Positions 23,273-34,877 of a stretch of 64,000 nt of DNA are shown piece after piece. The notes below the pieces were generated by a model that saw nothing but the letters and a program-made list of their open reading frames with translations, had not been told where the DNA came from and did no database searches. The stretch's first letter is position 1; each line of letters begins with the position of its first letter. Source of the DNA: Omphiscola glabra (lineage: Eukaryota > Mollusca > Gastropoda > Lymnaeidae); NCBI GenBank assembly GCA_964017045.1, contig OZ024809.1, positions 24,861,618 to 24,925,617 on the forward strand, written 5' to 3'. The position numbers and the translations under genes were made by a program.

Positions 23273-24440
23273 TAATAGTTAAATAATCTACTCAAGTGCC
23301 TTACTTCAATGTTACACACAGGAGTTCTTTTCACGGCTCATAGAGCCTGCCAACTCCTTGTTTTTTTCAGCACGATGTACTTAGTTTTCATTAAACACTA
23401 ATGTTGGCAAACCATTACGTTGTGTTTTTTATCCATACCTGCAGTTCTTAATGCTGCTGTGCTATATCTCCAGTTATTCATTCTGCACAGGAATTGTTCA
23501 ACATGCACAATCATTATTAACTCTGTATATTATTGTTTTGAATTAATTTTAGTTTGAACTGAGTGTAAATAATACATTTCTATTACCGTTTCTTGGAACA
23601 CTTGTAATTTCTCTACTGACCCTGATGTACACATTAAATATTAACAGGGGAACAAGATGTGTTTAGGCTTGGAAAAAGGCGGAAAATTAAAAATACCTTT
23701 CGTATTAACGCTTTCCACAGCACACACTAATAAAAAAAAACAAGTTAAAAATATATTTGAAATTGAAAAAACTGAAGTGTTCCCAGATTTTAGTCACTCT
23801 GAAGACTAATTAGAAAATGTAATAATTTCATTTATTATTGTACTCAGCCATCACCCCCCCCCCCCCAAACATGTTTTTCTTCCTTCCATACATCCAGGAC
23901 TCACCCATATCCTTCCCGCCCCAATATTAGAAATTAAAGTGGGTTAAAGATTCCGAAAAATTGTTCATTTTTATCCGAGGCCGTCAGCAAATATTAATAC
24001 AGGATCTTCATTATTGTATCGATCACCAAGAGCTCATCGATTCGAGACCGTTTACTGTTAAAGGCCAGGAGACTTTCTTAACTCCATAGCCTGCTTCTTG
24101 GGACGTGGGGGGGGGGGGCGATATGGGATGAACCAGGGTTAAAGAATCTGAATATGATAAAGAAATAGTCGTGTGAGGAAAGCCTGCTGATTGATGAGAG
24201 GTGGCACCCGTTGAGCTAACGGTTACCTAATCTAAATGATTCATAATTAAATCCTGTTTGCCTACAAGGCAGTTCATTGATGGCTGGCATCTACGCTAGA
24301 GAAATACTTTAGATGTGTTGTGTTGAAATTGTTATAATTGTAAAATGTTGTCTTGTTTAAAACATGTTTTGATGAATGTGATGAAAATAAATATTCACAA
24401 TTTAAAAAAAAATAAAAGCAACACATTTCCAATTATTTGT
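23273..24440. other. Non-coding stretch with C and G homopolymer runs
   Basis: AT-rich unique sequence with a C13 run near 23852 and a G10 run near 24108. No gene recognised; 24030-24260 is of balanced composition. Confidence 0.4.
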
Positions 24441-24449
24441 ATCAATACA

Positions 24450-24522
24450 AGTATCTTGTCTTATCTTATCTTATCTATTAAGTCAATACAATTATCTTGT
24501 TTTATCTTATCTTATCATTTGG
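24450..24522. repeat. TTATC/TCTTA microsatellite-like patch
   Basis: Short iterations of 'tcttatcttatct' occur twice, separated by ~40 bases. Confidence 0.75.
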
Positions 24523-24963
24523 GTCGATGGTCTTAAATAAAAATCATTAAAATGTAATTTAAACACTGAGCGTGTGTGTGTTTGTGTGTATGTGTGGTTA
24601 AAATATATACGGTGAAGACTTATCATCTAACAACGTTATTGACAATTTGAGTTGTGGATTAGCAATAGACGCCATTTTGTAAAGTATAACACTAGTGATA
24701 TGCTAGTTGTCATGTATCCGTATCTAATTGGTTGATTTCATCAAAAAATTTTACACGTTCATATGTCGTAATCACACTTTACTGAATATACGTCCTTTTC
24801 CATTAGCAATGTAAAGGTTCATCCATCAATATATCTGTCAGGCTGTACAATCAATCAAACCCATGCACAACGCAGCTCGCTATAAGGAGAAATAATGCAC
24901 AACCATTCACTACAAGATTCTTTCAACGACTGCTGAACCAAAAATGCACATACACCAAAGACA

Positions 24964-24971
24964 GTCTAGAC
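24964..24971. repeat. Target-site duplication of hAT element, left
   Basis: GTCTAGAC is repeated exactly at 25890-25897 on the other side of the element. Confidence 0.9.
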
Positions 24972-25889
24972 CAGGGGTCTCAAAGTCGCGGCCCACTGGC
25001 CATTTGCAGCCCACAAGACTATATTTTGCAGCCCTCTACTTGACAGCAAAGTTAAGTGTTAATGCGGCCCACGCGTTTTCCACATTCTCATATCTATAAT
25101 GTGATTCTCCGCGACGGTTTCAGTCAAATTCTGATTTTAGTATATTTTTATAGGTTTGGTCGTTGATTATAATGGTAAAAACAGTTTTAAAATCGGATTT
25201 AAATTTTATTTTATAACAATTTTTTAGACAAACATGGCCAAAGTGCGGTTTTGTTAAAATACGCTTCGAATATTGTATATACATATATATATCAAAAGTT
25301 AAAAAATTCAATTAGTAGATATTGCACAACCATAATTGTGTAAATTGTAGCAATTAGACACAGTATCAAATAATCTCTATTACAATTACCGCTAGTGATT
25401 ATGAGTGAGGGAAATTCCGAGCCTGTCAGCTTGGTTACGTTTACAATAGGGCTAGTCAAAAAGACCGTTTCTATTACAATTCATTCTCCCTACAATAGCA
25501 TCTTCCTTCGCAATCAGTATTTCATAAATATTGCCTGCTCCAGCTTACTGTTTGAACACGTTTTAGTTTTAAAATCGCCATTTCTTTCTTTATTTATTTC
25601 TTGTTTTACCAGAAGCTCATTATTTTCATAGCATTTATTAGCTAAATACGTTTACTTTAGATTACCGGGAAATTTATTTTCTTACTAAGGATATAATGTC
25701 ATTAACAATGTTACGCACTATGACGGCCGAGTTCTTGAGAACCATTAATTGTCTTATTTTTTTATTAATAAAGTTTGAGCAGATTGTAACAGTAACAGTT
25801 GTACTTTATTTATTGAATTTGTAATCTCTTTTTTGTGGCCCAGTCTCACACAGACTCTACCTCCGGAGAATTGGAGTTTGAGACCCCTG
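24972..25889. mobile_element. Non-autonomous hAT transposon, 918 bp, complete ends
   Basis: The left end CAGGGGTCTCAAAGTCGCGG and the right end (reverse complement CAGGGGTCTCAAACTCCAAT) share a 13-bp terminal inverted repeat. The element is flanked by a perfect 8-bp target duplication, GTCTAGAC. CAGGGGTCTCAAA is a classic hAT terminus, and 8-bp duplications define that superfamily. The left subterminal region is rich in GGCCC/GCCC boxes. The interior is AT-rich and encodes no transposase, so it depends on a transposase made elsewhere. The intact duplication suggests fairly recent insertion. Confidence 0.92.
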
Positions 25890-25897
25890 GTCTAGAC
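25890..25897. repeat. Target-site duplication of hAT element, right
   Basis: Second exact copy of GTCTAGAC. Confidence 0.9.
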
Positions 25898-26485
25898 ACT
25901 ACATCATTATTACAATAAATCTACGTCTTCTACTTAAAGGCGGGTAAAGCGTTCATTAACTTTAAAATCTAACCTCGCACAATAAAACACAATATTCAGT
26001 GCAACATATTTTCTTGTGAACATCCGTACGCGACAGTACTGGAGTTGTAAAGTCTCACAAGTCACTTGGTAGAGGAGTTGTAAAGTAAATCACAAGTTAC
26101 TTGGTAGAGGAGTTGTAATTTTTTTTCTTCCAGAAGTGTTTAGAATTAGCGTTAAAAATATATACAAAAATGAAAAGACCGATTTACTGTGGCGTAGAAG
26201 GGGGTCGATAATAGAATAGGTGTGTGTGTGGTGTGTGTGGTGCATGTGTATGTTTGGTGTGTGTGGTGCGTGTGTGAGGGTGTATGTTGGGGGTTATTTG
26301 TGTTAGAGGGATATTTTGGGGGCGGAGAGATATCAAATATCAATAATGCATTCGGTGCTTATTAAATCAAGAAGACTCCTGGGAATATACGGTGCAAAAA
26401 TGGACTCATTTCATTGTGTTCCATATAACGAAGTGCCCCATCGAATGACGATTATCAGACGTGTATGTCTGAACAATGACGTATG
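25898..26485. other. Non-coding stretch with GTGTGT-rich patch
   Basis: It holds a ~37-bp direct duplication (26040-26118, 'ggagttgtaaagt...cacaag') and a degenerate gtgtgtg tract at 26218-26300. Confidence 0.5.
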
Positions 26486-26487
26486 AT

Positions 26488-26600
26488 TAGTGGCGTAGGA
26501 AAGGGGGCGGAAGGTGCCGTCCGCCCCGGGGAGAGGCGGCATTTTCAGCAAACTGAAGAGAATTTTTTTCGCGAAAAGTGATGTGGGGGGGGGGGGAAGG
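26488..26600 (+). mobile_element. Dispersed repeat copy ('tagtggcgtagg' family)
   Basis: It begins tagtggcgtaggaaaggggg and continues through a GC-rich ggcggaaggtgccgtccgcc block. A copy in the opposite orientation lies at 53530-53680, ending cctacgccacta and containing acccggggcgga. The class (SINE or degraded DNA transposon) is unknown. Confidence 0.5.
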
Positions 26601-26811
26601 TCAGGATGTCACTATCCCTAGCGTACCAAGTGTCAGGATGTCACTAACCCTAGCGTACCAAGTGTGTAAGATCTATTTTAAGATAAGGAACAATTTTAAA
26701 GCGGGGAAAGGGGGGGAGGAAGGGAATGGTGTAAGTAAGCCCAACATAACCTTTATGAACTCCTCACGACGTTCATGAACTTACATTTTTGCACCACCTT
26801 CTTTGGCGTGT

Positions 26812-27565
26812 GTTGGAGTGTTGACATGTTGATGTGTTGACATGTTGATTTGTTGACATGTTGATGCGTTGACATGTTGATTTGTTGACATGTTGATGCG
26901 TTGACATGTTGATGTGTTGACAGGTTGATGTGTTGACATGTTGATTTGTTGACATGTTGATTTGTTGACATGTTAATGCGTTGACATGTTGATGTGTTGA
27001 TATGTTGATGTGTTGACATGTTGATGCGTTGACATGTTGATGTGTTGACATGTTGATGTATTGACATGTTGATGTATTGACATGTTGATAGGTTGACATG
27101 TTGATGTGTTGACATGTTGATGTGTTGACATGTGATGTATTGACATGTACATGTGTTGACATGTTGATGTGTTGACATGTTGATGTGTTGACATGTTGAT
27201 GTGTTGACATGTTGATGTGTTGACATGTTGATGTATTGACATGTTGATGTATTGACATGTTGATGTATTGACATGTTGATGTGTTGACATGTTGATGTGT
27301 TGACATGTTGGTGTATTGACATGTTGATATATTGACATGTTGATGTATTGACATGTTGATGTGTTGACATGTTGATGTATTGACATGTTGATGTATTGAC
27401 ATGTTGATGTGTTGACATGTTGATGTATTGACATGTTGATGTGTTGACATGTTGATGTGTTGACATGTTGATGTGTTGACATGTTGATGTGTTGACATGT
27501 TGATGTGTTGTCATGTTGATGTGTTGTCATGTTGATGTGTTGACATGTTGATGTGTTCATTTTTT
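26812..27565. repeat. Minisatellite, 16-bp unit, ~47 copies
   Basis: The unit is 'gttgatgtgttgacat', with common variants tgttgatttgttg, gatgcg and gatgta. It is open over >240 codons in three minus-strand frames with a 16-residue period (His/Gln/Asn/Thr/Ser/Cys-rich). All three frames are equally open, so this reflects absence of stops in the unit, not selection on a protein. Confidence 0.95.
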
Positions 27566-27629
27566 GGCGTATTGATGTGTGTTTTGTTGGTGCGTTAACT
27601 TCTTGGTTTGTTGATGTGTTGATATTTTG

Positions 27630-27902
27630 GTGTCTTGTGGTAGTGATAATAAACGCTACAAGTTCTAATATATGTGATTTTGTGGTAGTGATAAAAAACG
27701 TTAGAAGTTCTAATATATGTGATCTTGTGGAATTGATAATAAACACTAGAAATTCTAATATATGCGATCTTGTGGTAGTTATAATAAACGCTAGAATTTC
27801 AAATATATGTGATATTTGTGGTATTGATCATACACACTAGAAGTTCTATTGTATGTGATCTTGTGATAGTGAGAACAAGCGCTAGAAATTCTAATGTATC
27901 GA
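27630..27902. repeat. Minisatellite, ~45-60-bp unit, ~5-6 copies
   Basis: Diverged copies of 'ttgtggtagtgataataaac' then 'gctagaagttctaatatatg'. Confidence 0.88.
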
Positions 27903-28017
27903 TTTTCAATTCGTAGGTTGTTCTTCATTTCACCTTTTTTAAAAAGAAAAAATTGTTTTATTTTCATCTTAAAAACATATTTTATAATAAGATTATTGTA
28001 TTCATCAATAGTTACAA

Positions 28018-28704
28018 TGTGTGTGTGTGTATGGCATCCTTCCGTCTTCACGAGATGATGGAGTAGCTATATTGTAGTCCTACACTTCGACGAGTGGCTC
28101 ACTAGGCCAATCCTGGAATTACAATCTCGTCTGCATTTCACGCAGGAGAATGATGATTCCTGGTTAATTTTGGCCTTCCGTGCTGTTCTTTTTCTTACAA
28201 GGGCTTCGTTCCACACATCTTCTGCCTTTTTCACTCCTTCGTACACTGCCGCTCGCCAGCTGGTACGTTGTTCGGCAATGATCTCCCATTTGTTGACTTC
28301 AATGTTCGCTTCCTTCATGTTCTTTTTGCAAACGTCCATATATCTCAGGCAAGGCCGTACAATAAGTCTTGTCCCTTCTGCCAATTCTCCATACAACAGC
28401 ATCTTTGGAATACGGCCTTCCTCCATTCTCCTTACATGGCCTAACCAGCGAAGGCGCTTCTTGCTAAGAGTGGAGAATATGCTACACATTTTGGAACGTT
28501 CCAAGACCTCTGTGTTAGTCACCTTGTCCTGCCATCGGATGCGTAGAAATCGACGCAGACATCGTTGATGGAAGCTGTTGAGTTTCCGCTCGAGACTGGT
28601 ATATATGGTCCACACTTCACTGCAATATAGGAGCGTACTAAGCACGCATGCCTGATAGACACTTAGCTTTGTTTTTTCAGTTAGATTGAGATTATTCCAC
28701 AATG
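28018..28704 (-). mobile_element. 5'-truncated LINE (non-LTR retrotransposon), RT C-terminus
   Basis: The minus-strand frame 28702-28067 is open for ~211 codons and starts mid-protein, with no ATG at its left edge. It reads as the end of a LINE reverse transcriptase: KLSVYQACVLSTLLYCSEVW, then RLRWLGHVRRMEEGRIPKML, then LRYMDVCKKNMK, ending in a CX2CX12HX3C zinc-knuckle-like motif (CVKC...HSSKC). These strings are typical of many LINE copies in gastropod and trematode genomes. The catalytic palm (FADD) lies upstream and is missing. Past the stop, a short 3' UTR ends in a (CA)n tract (28019-28034), the usual LINE tail. The copy is therefore a dead-on-arrival insertion, but its frame is intact, so it is young. 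Confidence 0.9.
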
Positions 28705-30419
28705 TATGCTAATATATTATTATATTGTATTTAAAAAAATCATTACACCCTGCCTGGAGCTCCAAAAATCTTTTATAAGTAGATTTAAATCTATAAAATG
28801 TCGATCTACTCCAATAAGTTGCCTACCCTTAACTAAAACATTGCTTCTACTGACATTATATAATGACATTGCTCCAAGACGTCTACAAGATATATGGAGC
28901 TTCGCGGGCGATTTCAATATATTTCAGCTAAGAGAAGGCATTTTGCGGATACGAGCATTTCTTGGTGTAACTATAATTAAAGCTTTAATACATTGTTTTA
29001 TTTATAAAATTGTTTGTTTCTCATTGATCAGCTTAGAGAAAGGTTTCTCGCACGCTACTTGGTTTGAGGGGGTTGGAGGTGGGACAGAACCAGTTAGAAT
29101 GTATATGCACGAATCTGATCTACTTTATAAAAACAGTAGACTATCGAGCCGAAGCTCATGAAGTCTTCCCCAACGCACCCTCCACTAGACTCCACTGGCC
29201 ATCCACTACTCCCCGAGCAGTCTTTATTTTAGTCGGGCCGCGAAGCGACACGCTGGGAGCTTTCCATCAATGAGACAGCCTTACCCACCCTTCCACTCGA
29301 ATGGCTATGCGAGTGAGGCGGCACCAGAGAAGAAACGCCATTTCGGAAATTATTCGTCTCTCACATCCCGAAATTTGATTGTCCAAAAGTTCTTTAACGT
29401 TCTTCTCTGCCACGTCGCCTAGCGGGTGGGGAGAATGCTTTCTCAATGAACAAAAGATTGAATCGTCAACATTTACAGATACATTTTTAGAAAATAAAGA
29501 ATTTTCTTTGGCCTACCATCGCTTTTCGTCAGTAACAAAATTCATGTCTGGTGACAGGGTATCTATTGCTGCTCAACGCAAAACATCCATTCTTTTAACA
29601 CATAAAGAACACATCACAAGTATTAATCAGTTGAAATAGGCCAGCGAAGCGGTCGTTGTTTGAGTGCTACAATATTACTTTATTAAACAACTGAGCTGGT
29701 CTTGCATATGTGGGTCTCTGTCGGGAGCGCTATAGACACAATATTTAATTGGCCCGGGTGGCCCAAATGTCATCGACAAAAGCGGCCATGGCGGCCTAAA
29801 TATTACGGAGAGTGGCCCTGGTGGCCCAGATATAGCAGCCCACTGGGATTTCGCCCGGTGTGCCAGCCTACAATAATTTGACACAATACAAAACTTGGAT
29901 GAATCTAAAATTCCTGTCTGTATCGAGCCGCCTGCTATCATCGTCATAGTCCTTGTTTAAATGTTGACGTTACGTGAATGGGTACGTTCGGAAGGGGTGT
30001 GTCCTCAGAGTTGGTGGGAGGGTTTTTGATAGAGAAGGGGTCGTAAGCATGTAAGTAGGAAATAAGGAACACACTTCATAAAATATATAGGAAAACAAGT
30101 GTCGACAAAAAGCCTTCCCCAGTCGATCAATGCGCAGATCTAAGTATTAAATATACATTAATATAGTCATTGAATATTTTCATATGTGGTTAAACGTTCC
30201 CTACTGTAATCTATGTATAATGTATTGAAAGAATGCGCCTTCCCTTAAACACAAGCTCATATTTCTCAAGGTCGCCTACCACTTGCAATACACTCATCCG
30301 CCAACTATTGTTTGTCATTACGTATTGGACGTTAGACCATTGAAAAATTGGTGAGTCTGTCGTCTTTTACATCTGTCGCCTACATCAAAATAAATATACA
30401 TTATACCTCAAACCCAACT
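28705..30419. other. Mixed repeat-derived or unique non-coding DNA
   Basis: The region at 29740-29870 (ggcccgggtggcccaaatg, cccactgggatttcgcccgg) is GC-rich and imperfectly repeated (tggcccgggtgg/tggccctggtgg), and looks like the end of a degraded transposable element. Open frames of 151 residues (28706-29161) and 86 residues (29379-29639) have no domain I recognise. Confidence 0.4.
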
Positions 30420-30690
30420 ATCCTAAGTGTTCAACTCCTGCCTATCACAATCCTCTCACACCCACACTATCCTAAGTGTTCAACTCCTGCCTATCACACT
30501 CACTAATGCACGAACTATCCTAAGTGTTAAACTTTTCCCTGTAACAATTCCTCGCCCTCTAACCACCCTAAGTGTTAAACTCCTTCCTATCACAATCCCA
30601 CACTGCAGAACTATCCTAAGTGTTAAACTCCTTCATATTACAATCACTTACACACAAATTATCTTAAGGTTTGAACTCCTCCCTATCAGT
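30420..30690. repeat. Minisatellite, ~50-bp unit, ~5 copies
   Basis: Diverged copies of 'ctatcctaagtgttaaactc' then 'ctatcacaatcc'. Confidence 0.88.
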
Positions 30691-30897
30691 ATGCTCCTTC
30701 TCGACTACTGCTTGCAAATAATCCGCCCTTAATTCCTGAAATGCCTTTCTCGGGACTTCATCTCCGTATCTCGACTTGTAATGACACATGACCACGGTTG
30801 TCACCTTGTTGATACAATGCAGCCCAATTATAAATGAGCAGCACGAGATGAAACTATTTATAAAAAATCTTAGTCACCCACTCCCACACTTTTTTCA
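30691..30897. other. Unique non-coding sequence
   Basis: Balanced composition, with no recognised gene. Confidence 0.35.
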
Positions 30898-30997
30898 AAC
30901 TTCGATCTATATTAACACGTCTATTAGCATCCTCGATCTATATTAACACGTCTACTAGCATCCTCGATCTATATTAACACGTCTACTAGCATCCTCA
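30898..30997. repeat. Minisatellite, 31-bp unit, 3 copies
   Basis: Nearly identical copies of 'ctcgatctatattaacacgt' then 'ctactagcatc'. Confidence 0.92.
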
Positions 30998-31406
30998 ATT
31001 GGGAAATTTTTGCCAATGACATTAGGGTTAAACCAAATGAAATCAAAGAAAATATTTATTTTTTGAAATAATTTAAAAGTAAGAGGAAAATTCATTTCAA
31101 TCAAAACAATGAGCCCGGTGTGAATTTCCCGTCTACCAGAGTTACTTTACAATTCATTCATTTAAGTAACGCACTTTTTAAGAATCCAAATTGGTGCTAA
31201 CTTCTGGGAGACTTTATTTTGCACACTTACTGAACACAGCGCTACAGCCTTACATGCATACCTAGAGAATTACTGTTTGCGAATGATTTATTTAAAGTGA
31301 CGTCTTTAATGTTGGGTTATAGACTTTTAATTATGTTAAATAAAAATGATGATATTACGCCATTTTAAAATAATTACTAGGAAAATACTTTTTATGTTAG
31401 TCACAT
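30998..31406. other. Unique AT-rich sequence
   Basis: Nothing recognised. Confidence 0.35.
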
Positions 31407-34363
31407 CGACATAAGAACAAGTCTTTTCTTACATAAAGCAGAAGCAATTAAGTCATAAGACCAAGTCTTTTCTTACATAAAGCAGAAGCCATCAAGACAT
31501 AAGACCAAGTCTTTTCTTACATAAAGCAGAGGCCATCAAGTCATAAGACCAAGTCTTTTCTTACATAAAGCAGAGGCCATCAAGTCATAAGACCAAGTCT
31601 TTTCTTACATAAAGCAGAGGCCATCAAGTCATAAGACCAAGTCTTTTCTTACATAAAGCAGAGGCCATCAAGTCATAAGACCAAGTCTTTTCTTACATAA
31701 AGCAGAGGCCATCAAGTCATAAGACCAAGTCTTTTCTTACATAAAGCAGAGGCCATCAAGACATAAGACCAAGTCTTTTCTTACATAAAGCAGAAGCCAT
31801 CAAGTCATAAGACCAAGTCTTTTCTTACATAAAGCAGAGGCCATCAAGACATAAGACCAAGTCTTTTCTTACATAAAGCAGAAGCCATCAAGTCATAAGA
31901 CCAAGTCTTTTCTTACATAAAGCAGAGGCCATCAAGTCATAAGACCAAGTCTTTTCTTACATAAAGCAGAGGCCATCAAGACATAAGACCAAGTCTTTTC
32001 TTACATAAAGCAGAAGCCATCAAGACATAAGACCAAGTCTTTTCTTACATAAAGCAGAAGCCATCAAGACATAAGACCAAGTCTTTTCTTACATAAAGCA
32101 GAGGCCATCAAGTCATAAGACCAAGTCTTTTCTTACATAAAGCAGAAGCCATCAAGACATAAGACCAAGTCTTTTCTTACATAAAGCAGAAGCCATCAAG
32201 ACATAAGACCAAGTCTTTTCTTACATAAAGCAGAGGCCATCAAGACATAAGACCAAGTCTTTTCTTACATAAAGCAGAGGCCATCAAGTCATAAGACCAA
32301 GTCTTTTCTTACATAAAGCAGAAGCCATCAAGACATAAGACCAAGTCTTTTCTTACATAAAGCAGAAGCCATCAAGACATAAGACCAAGTCTTTTCTTAC
32401 ATAAAGCAGAGGCCATCAAGACATAAGACCAAGTCTTTTCTTACATAAAGCAGAGGCCATCAAGTCATAAGACCAAGTCTTTTCTTACATAAAGCAGAGG
32501 CCATCAAGTCATAAGACCAAGTCTTTTCTTACATAAAGCAGAAGCCATCAAGTCATAAGACCAAGTCTTTTCTTACATAAAGCAGAGGCCATCAAGTCAT
32601 AAGACCAAGTCTTTTCTTACATAAAGCAGAGGCCATCAAGACATAAGACCAAGTCTTTTCTTACATAAAGCAGAAGCCATCAAGTCATAAGACCAAGTCT
32701 TTTCTTACATAAAGCAGAGGCCATCAAGACATAAGACCAAGTCTTTTCTTACATAAAGCAGAAGCCATCAAGTCATAAGACCAAGTCTTTTCTTACATAA
32801 AGCAGAGGCCATCAAGTCATAAGACCAAGTCTTTTCTTACATAAAGCAGAGGCCATCAAGACATAAGACCAAGTCTTTTCTTACATAAAGCAGAAGCCAT
32901 CAAGACATAAGACCAAGTCTTTTCTTACATAAAGCAGAAGCCATCAAGACATAAGACCAAGTCTTTTCTTACATAAAGCAGAGGCCATCAAGTCATAAGA
33001 CCAAGTCTTTTCTTACATAAAGCAGAAGCCATCAAGACATAAGACCAAGTCTTTTCTTACATAAAGCAGAAGCCATCAAGACATAAGACCAAGTCTTTTC
33101 TTACATAAAGCAGAGGCCATCAAGACATAAGACCAAGTCTTTTCTTACATAAAGCAGAGGCCATCAAGTCATAAGACCAAGTCTTTTCTTACATAAAGCA
33201 GAAGCCATCAAGACATAAGACCAAGTCTTTTCTTACATAAAGCAGAAGCCATCAAGACATAAGACCAAGTCTTTTCTTACATAAAGCAGAGGCCATCAAG
33301 ACATAAGACCAAGTCTTTTCTTACATAAAGCAGAGGCCATCAAGTCATAAGACCAAGTCTTTTCTTACATAAAGCAGAGGCCATCAAGACATAAGACCAA
33401 GTCTTTTCTTACATAAAGCAGAGGCCATCAAGTCATAAGACCAAGTCTTTTCTTACATAAAGCAGAAGCCATCAAGTCATAAGACCAAGTCTTTTCTTAC
33501 ATAAAGCAGAGGCCATCAAGACATAAGACCAAGTCTTTTCTTACATAAAGCAGAAGCCATCAAGTCATAAGACCAAGTCTTTTCTTACATAAAGCAGAGG
33601 CCATCAAGTCATAAGACCAAGTCTTTTCTTACATAAAGCAGAGGCCATCAAGACATAAGACCAAGTCTTTTCTTACATAAAGCAGAAGCCATCAAGACAT
33701 AAGACCAAGTCTTTTCTTACATAAAGCAGAAGCCATCAAGACATAAGACCAAGTCTTTTCTTACATAAAGCAGAGGCCATCAAGTCATAAGACCAAGTCT
33801 TTTCTTACATAAAGCAGAAGCCATCAAGACATAAGACCAAGTCTTTTCTTACATAAAGCAGAAGCCATCAAGACATAAGACCAAGTCTTTTCTTACATAA
33901 AGCAGAGGCCATCAAGACATAAGACCAAGTCTTTTCTTACATAAAGCAGAGGCCATCAAGTCATAAGACCAAGTCTTTTCTTACATAAAGCAGAAGCCAT
34001 CAAGACATAAGACCAAGTCTTTTCTTACATAAAGCAGAAGCCATCAAGACATAAGACCAAGTCTTTTCTTACATAAAGCAGAGGCCATCAAGACATAAGA
34101 CCAAGTCTTTTCTTACATAAAGCAGAGGCCATCAAGTCATAAGACCAAGTCTTTTCTTACATAAAGCAGAGGCCATCAAGTCATAAGACCAAGTCTTTTC
34201 TTACATAAAGCAGAGGCCATCAAGTCATAAGACCAAGTCTTTTCTTACATAAAGCAGAGGCCATCAAGTCATAAGACCAAGTCTTTTCTTACATAAAGCA
34301 GAAGCCATCAAGACATAAGACCAAGTCTTTTCTTACATAAAGCAGAAGCCATCAAGTCATAAT
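31407..34363. repeat. Large minisatellite, 44-bp unit, ~67 copies, with higher-order structure
   Basis: Each unit contains 'ataagaccaagtcttttctt' then 'acataaagcag(a/g)gccatcaag(t/a)c'. The motif AAGAC-CAA-GTCTT gives every unit a 5-bp-stem hairpin. Copies are nearly identical except at two biallelic sites (gaggcc/gaagcc and aagtc/aagac). Reading these two sites along the array shows a block of 17 monomer types recurring with a spacing of 880 bp (20 units) and then 792 bp (18 units). It is therefore a higher-order repeat. No spacers, no flanking genes and no coding function. Confidence 0.97.
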
Positions 34364-34877
34364 GATTTTATTTTTTTAAGAGACTTTAAAAAACAACCAA
34401 ACCATCCACTGGTTCAAGGACAGCATGATATTGTTGCACAGCTTACTAAACTCATTTAAACACACTGCCGCCAGTAACTGTAAGGATTGACGTGTATTAA
34501 AAAATCCCAAATTTGTTATATTGAAAAGTGATGCCTGCTTCTGATAGTATCACCCAAGAGTGGCACTTCAAAGTCCATTTGCCAAAAAGTGACAAGAAAA
34601 TTGTTCGTGTCTGAAACCATGAAATCAATCAGATCAAATGTGAATAGTTTGCCGTATGGTGGCGCACAGTCTCATGGCTTAGCTAAAGTCGAGATCGGTT
34701 CCTACTCTAAGACTAATAGGAATAACAATAAGATCGCGTGGTAATCACAGAACATACACAACAAACTAAAGATCAGAATTACAAAATGAGTGACTTCCCA
34801 TTAGAGTGCAGTTTATCCCACCTTAGACATAATTTATACCACTTTGGGCTAGCCTTTTTGTCATATGTCATCTTGAT
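34364..34877. other. Unique sequence between array and transposon-like repeat
   Basis: Nothing firm; a short GC-balanced patch lies at 34655-34745. Confidence 0.35.

Noticed and set aside
26753..27746. Three overlapping >240-codon His/Gln/Thr/Cys-rich open frames on the minus strand
   Set aside because: They lie in a 16-bp minisatellite with no stop in any of three frames. All phases are equally open, with no start, splice or domain evidence.
28170..28568. Plus-strand 132-residue open frame
   Set aside because: Antisense shadow of the LINE RT frame on the minus strand.
31407..34363. CRISPR-like array (short hairpin in every repeat)
   Set aside because: Units are contiguous with no unique spacers, there are no cas genes, and the context is eukaryotic.
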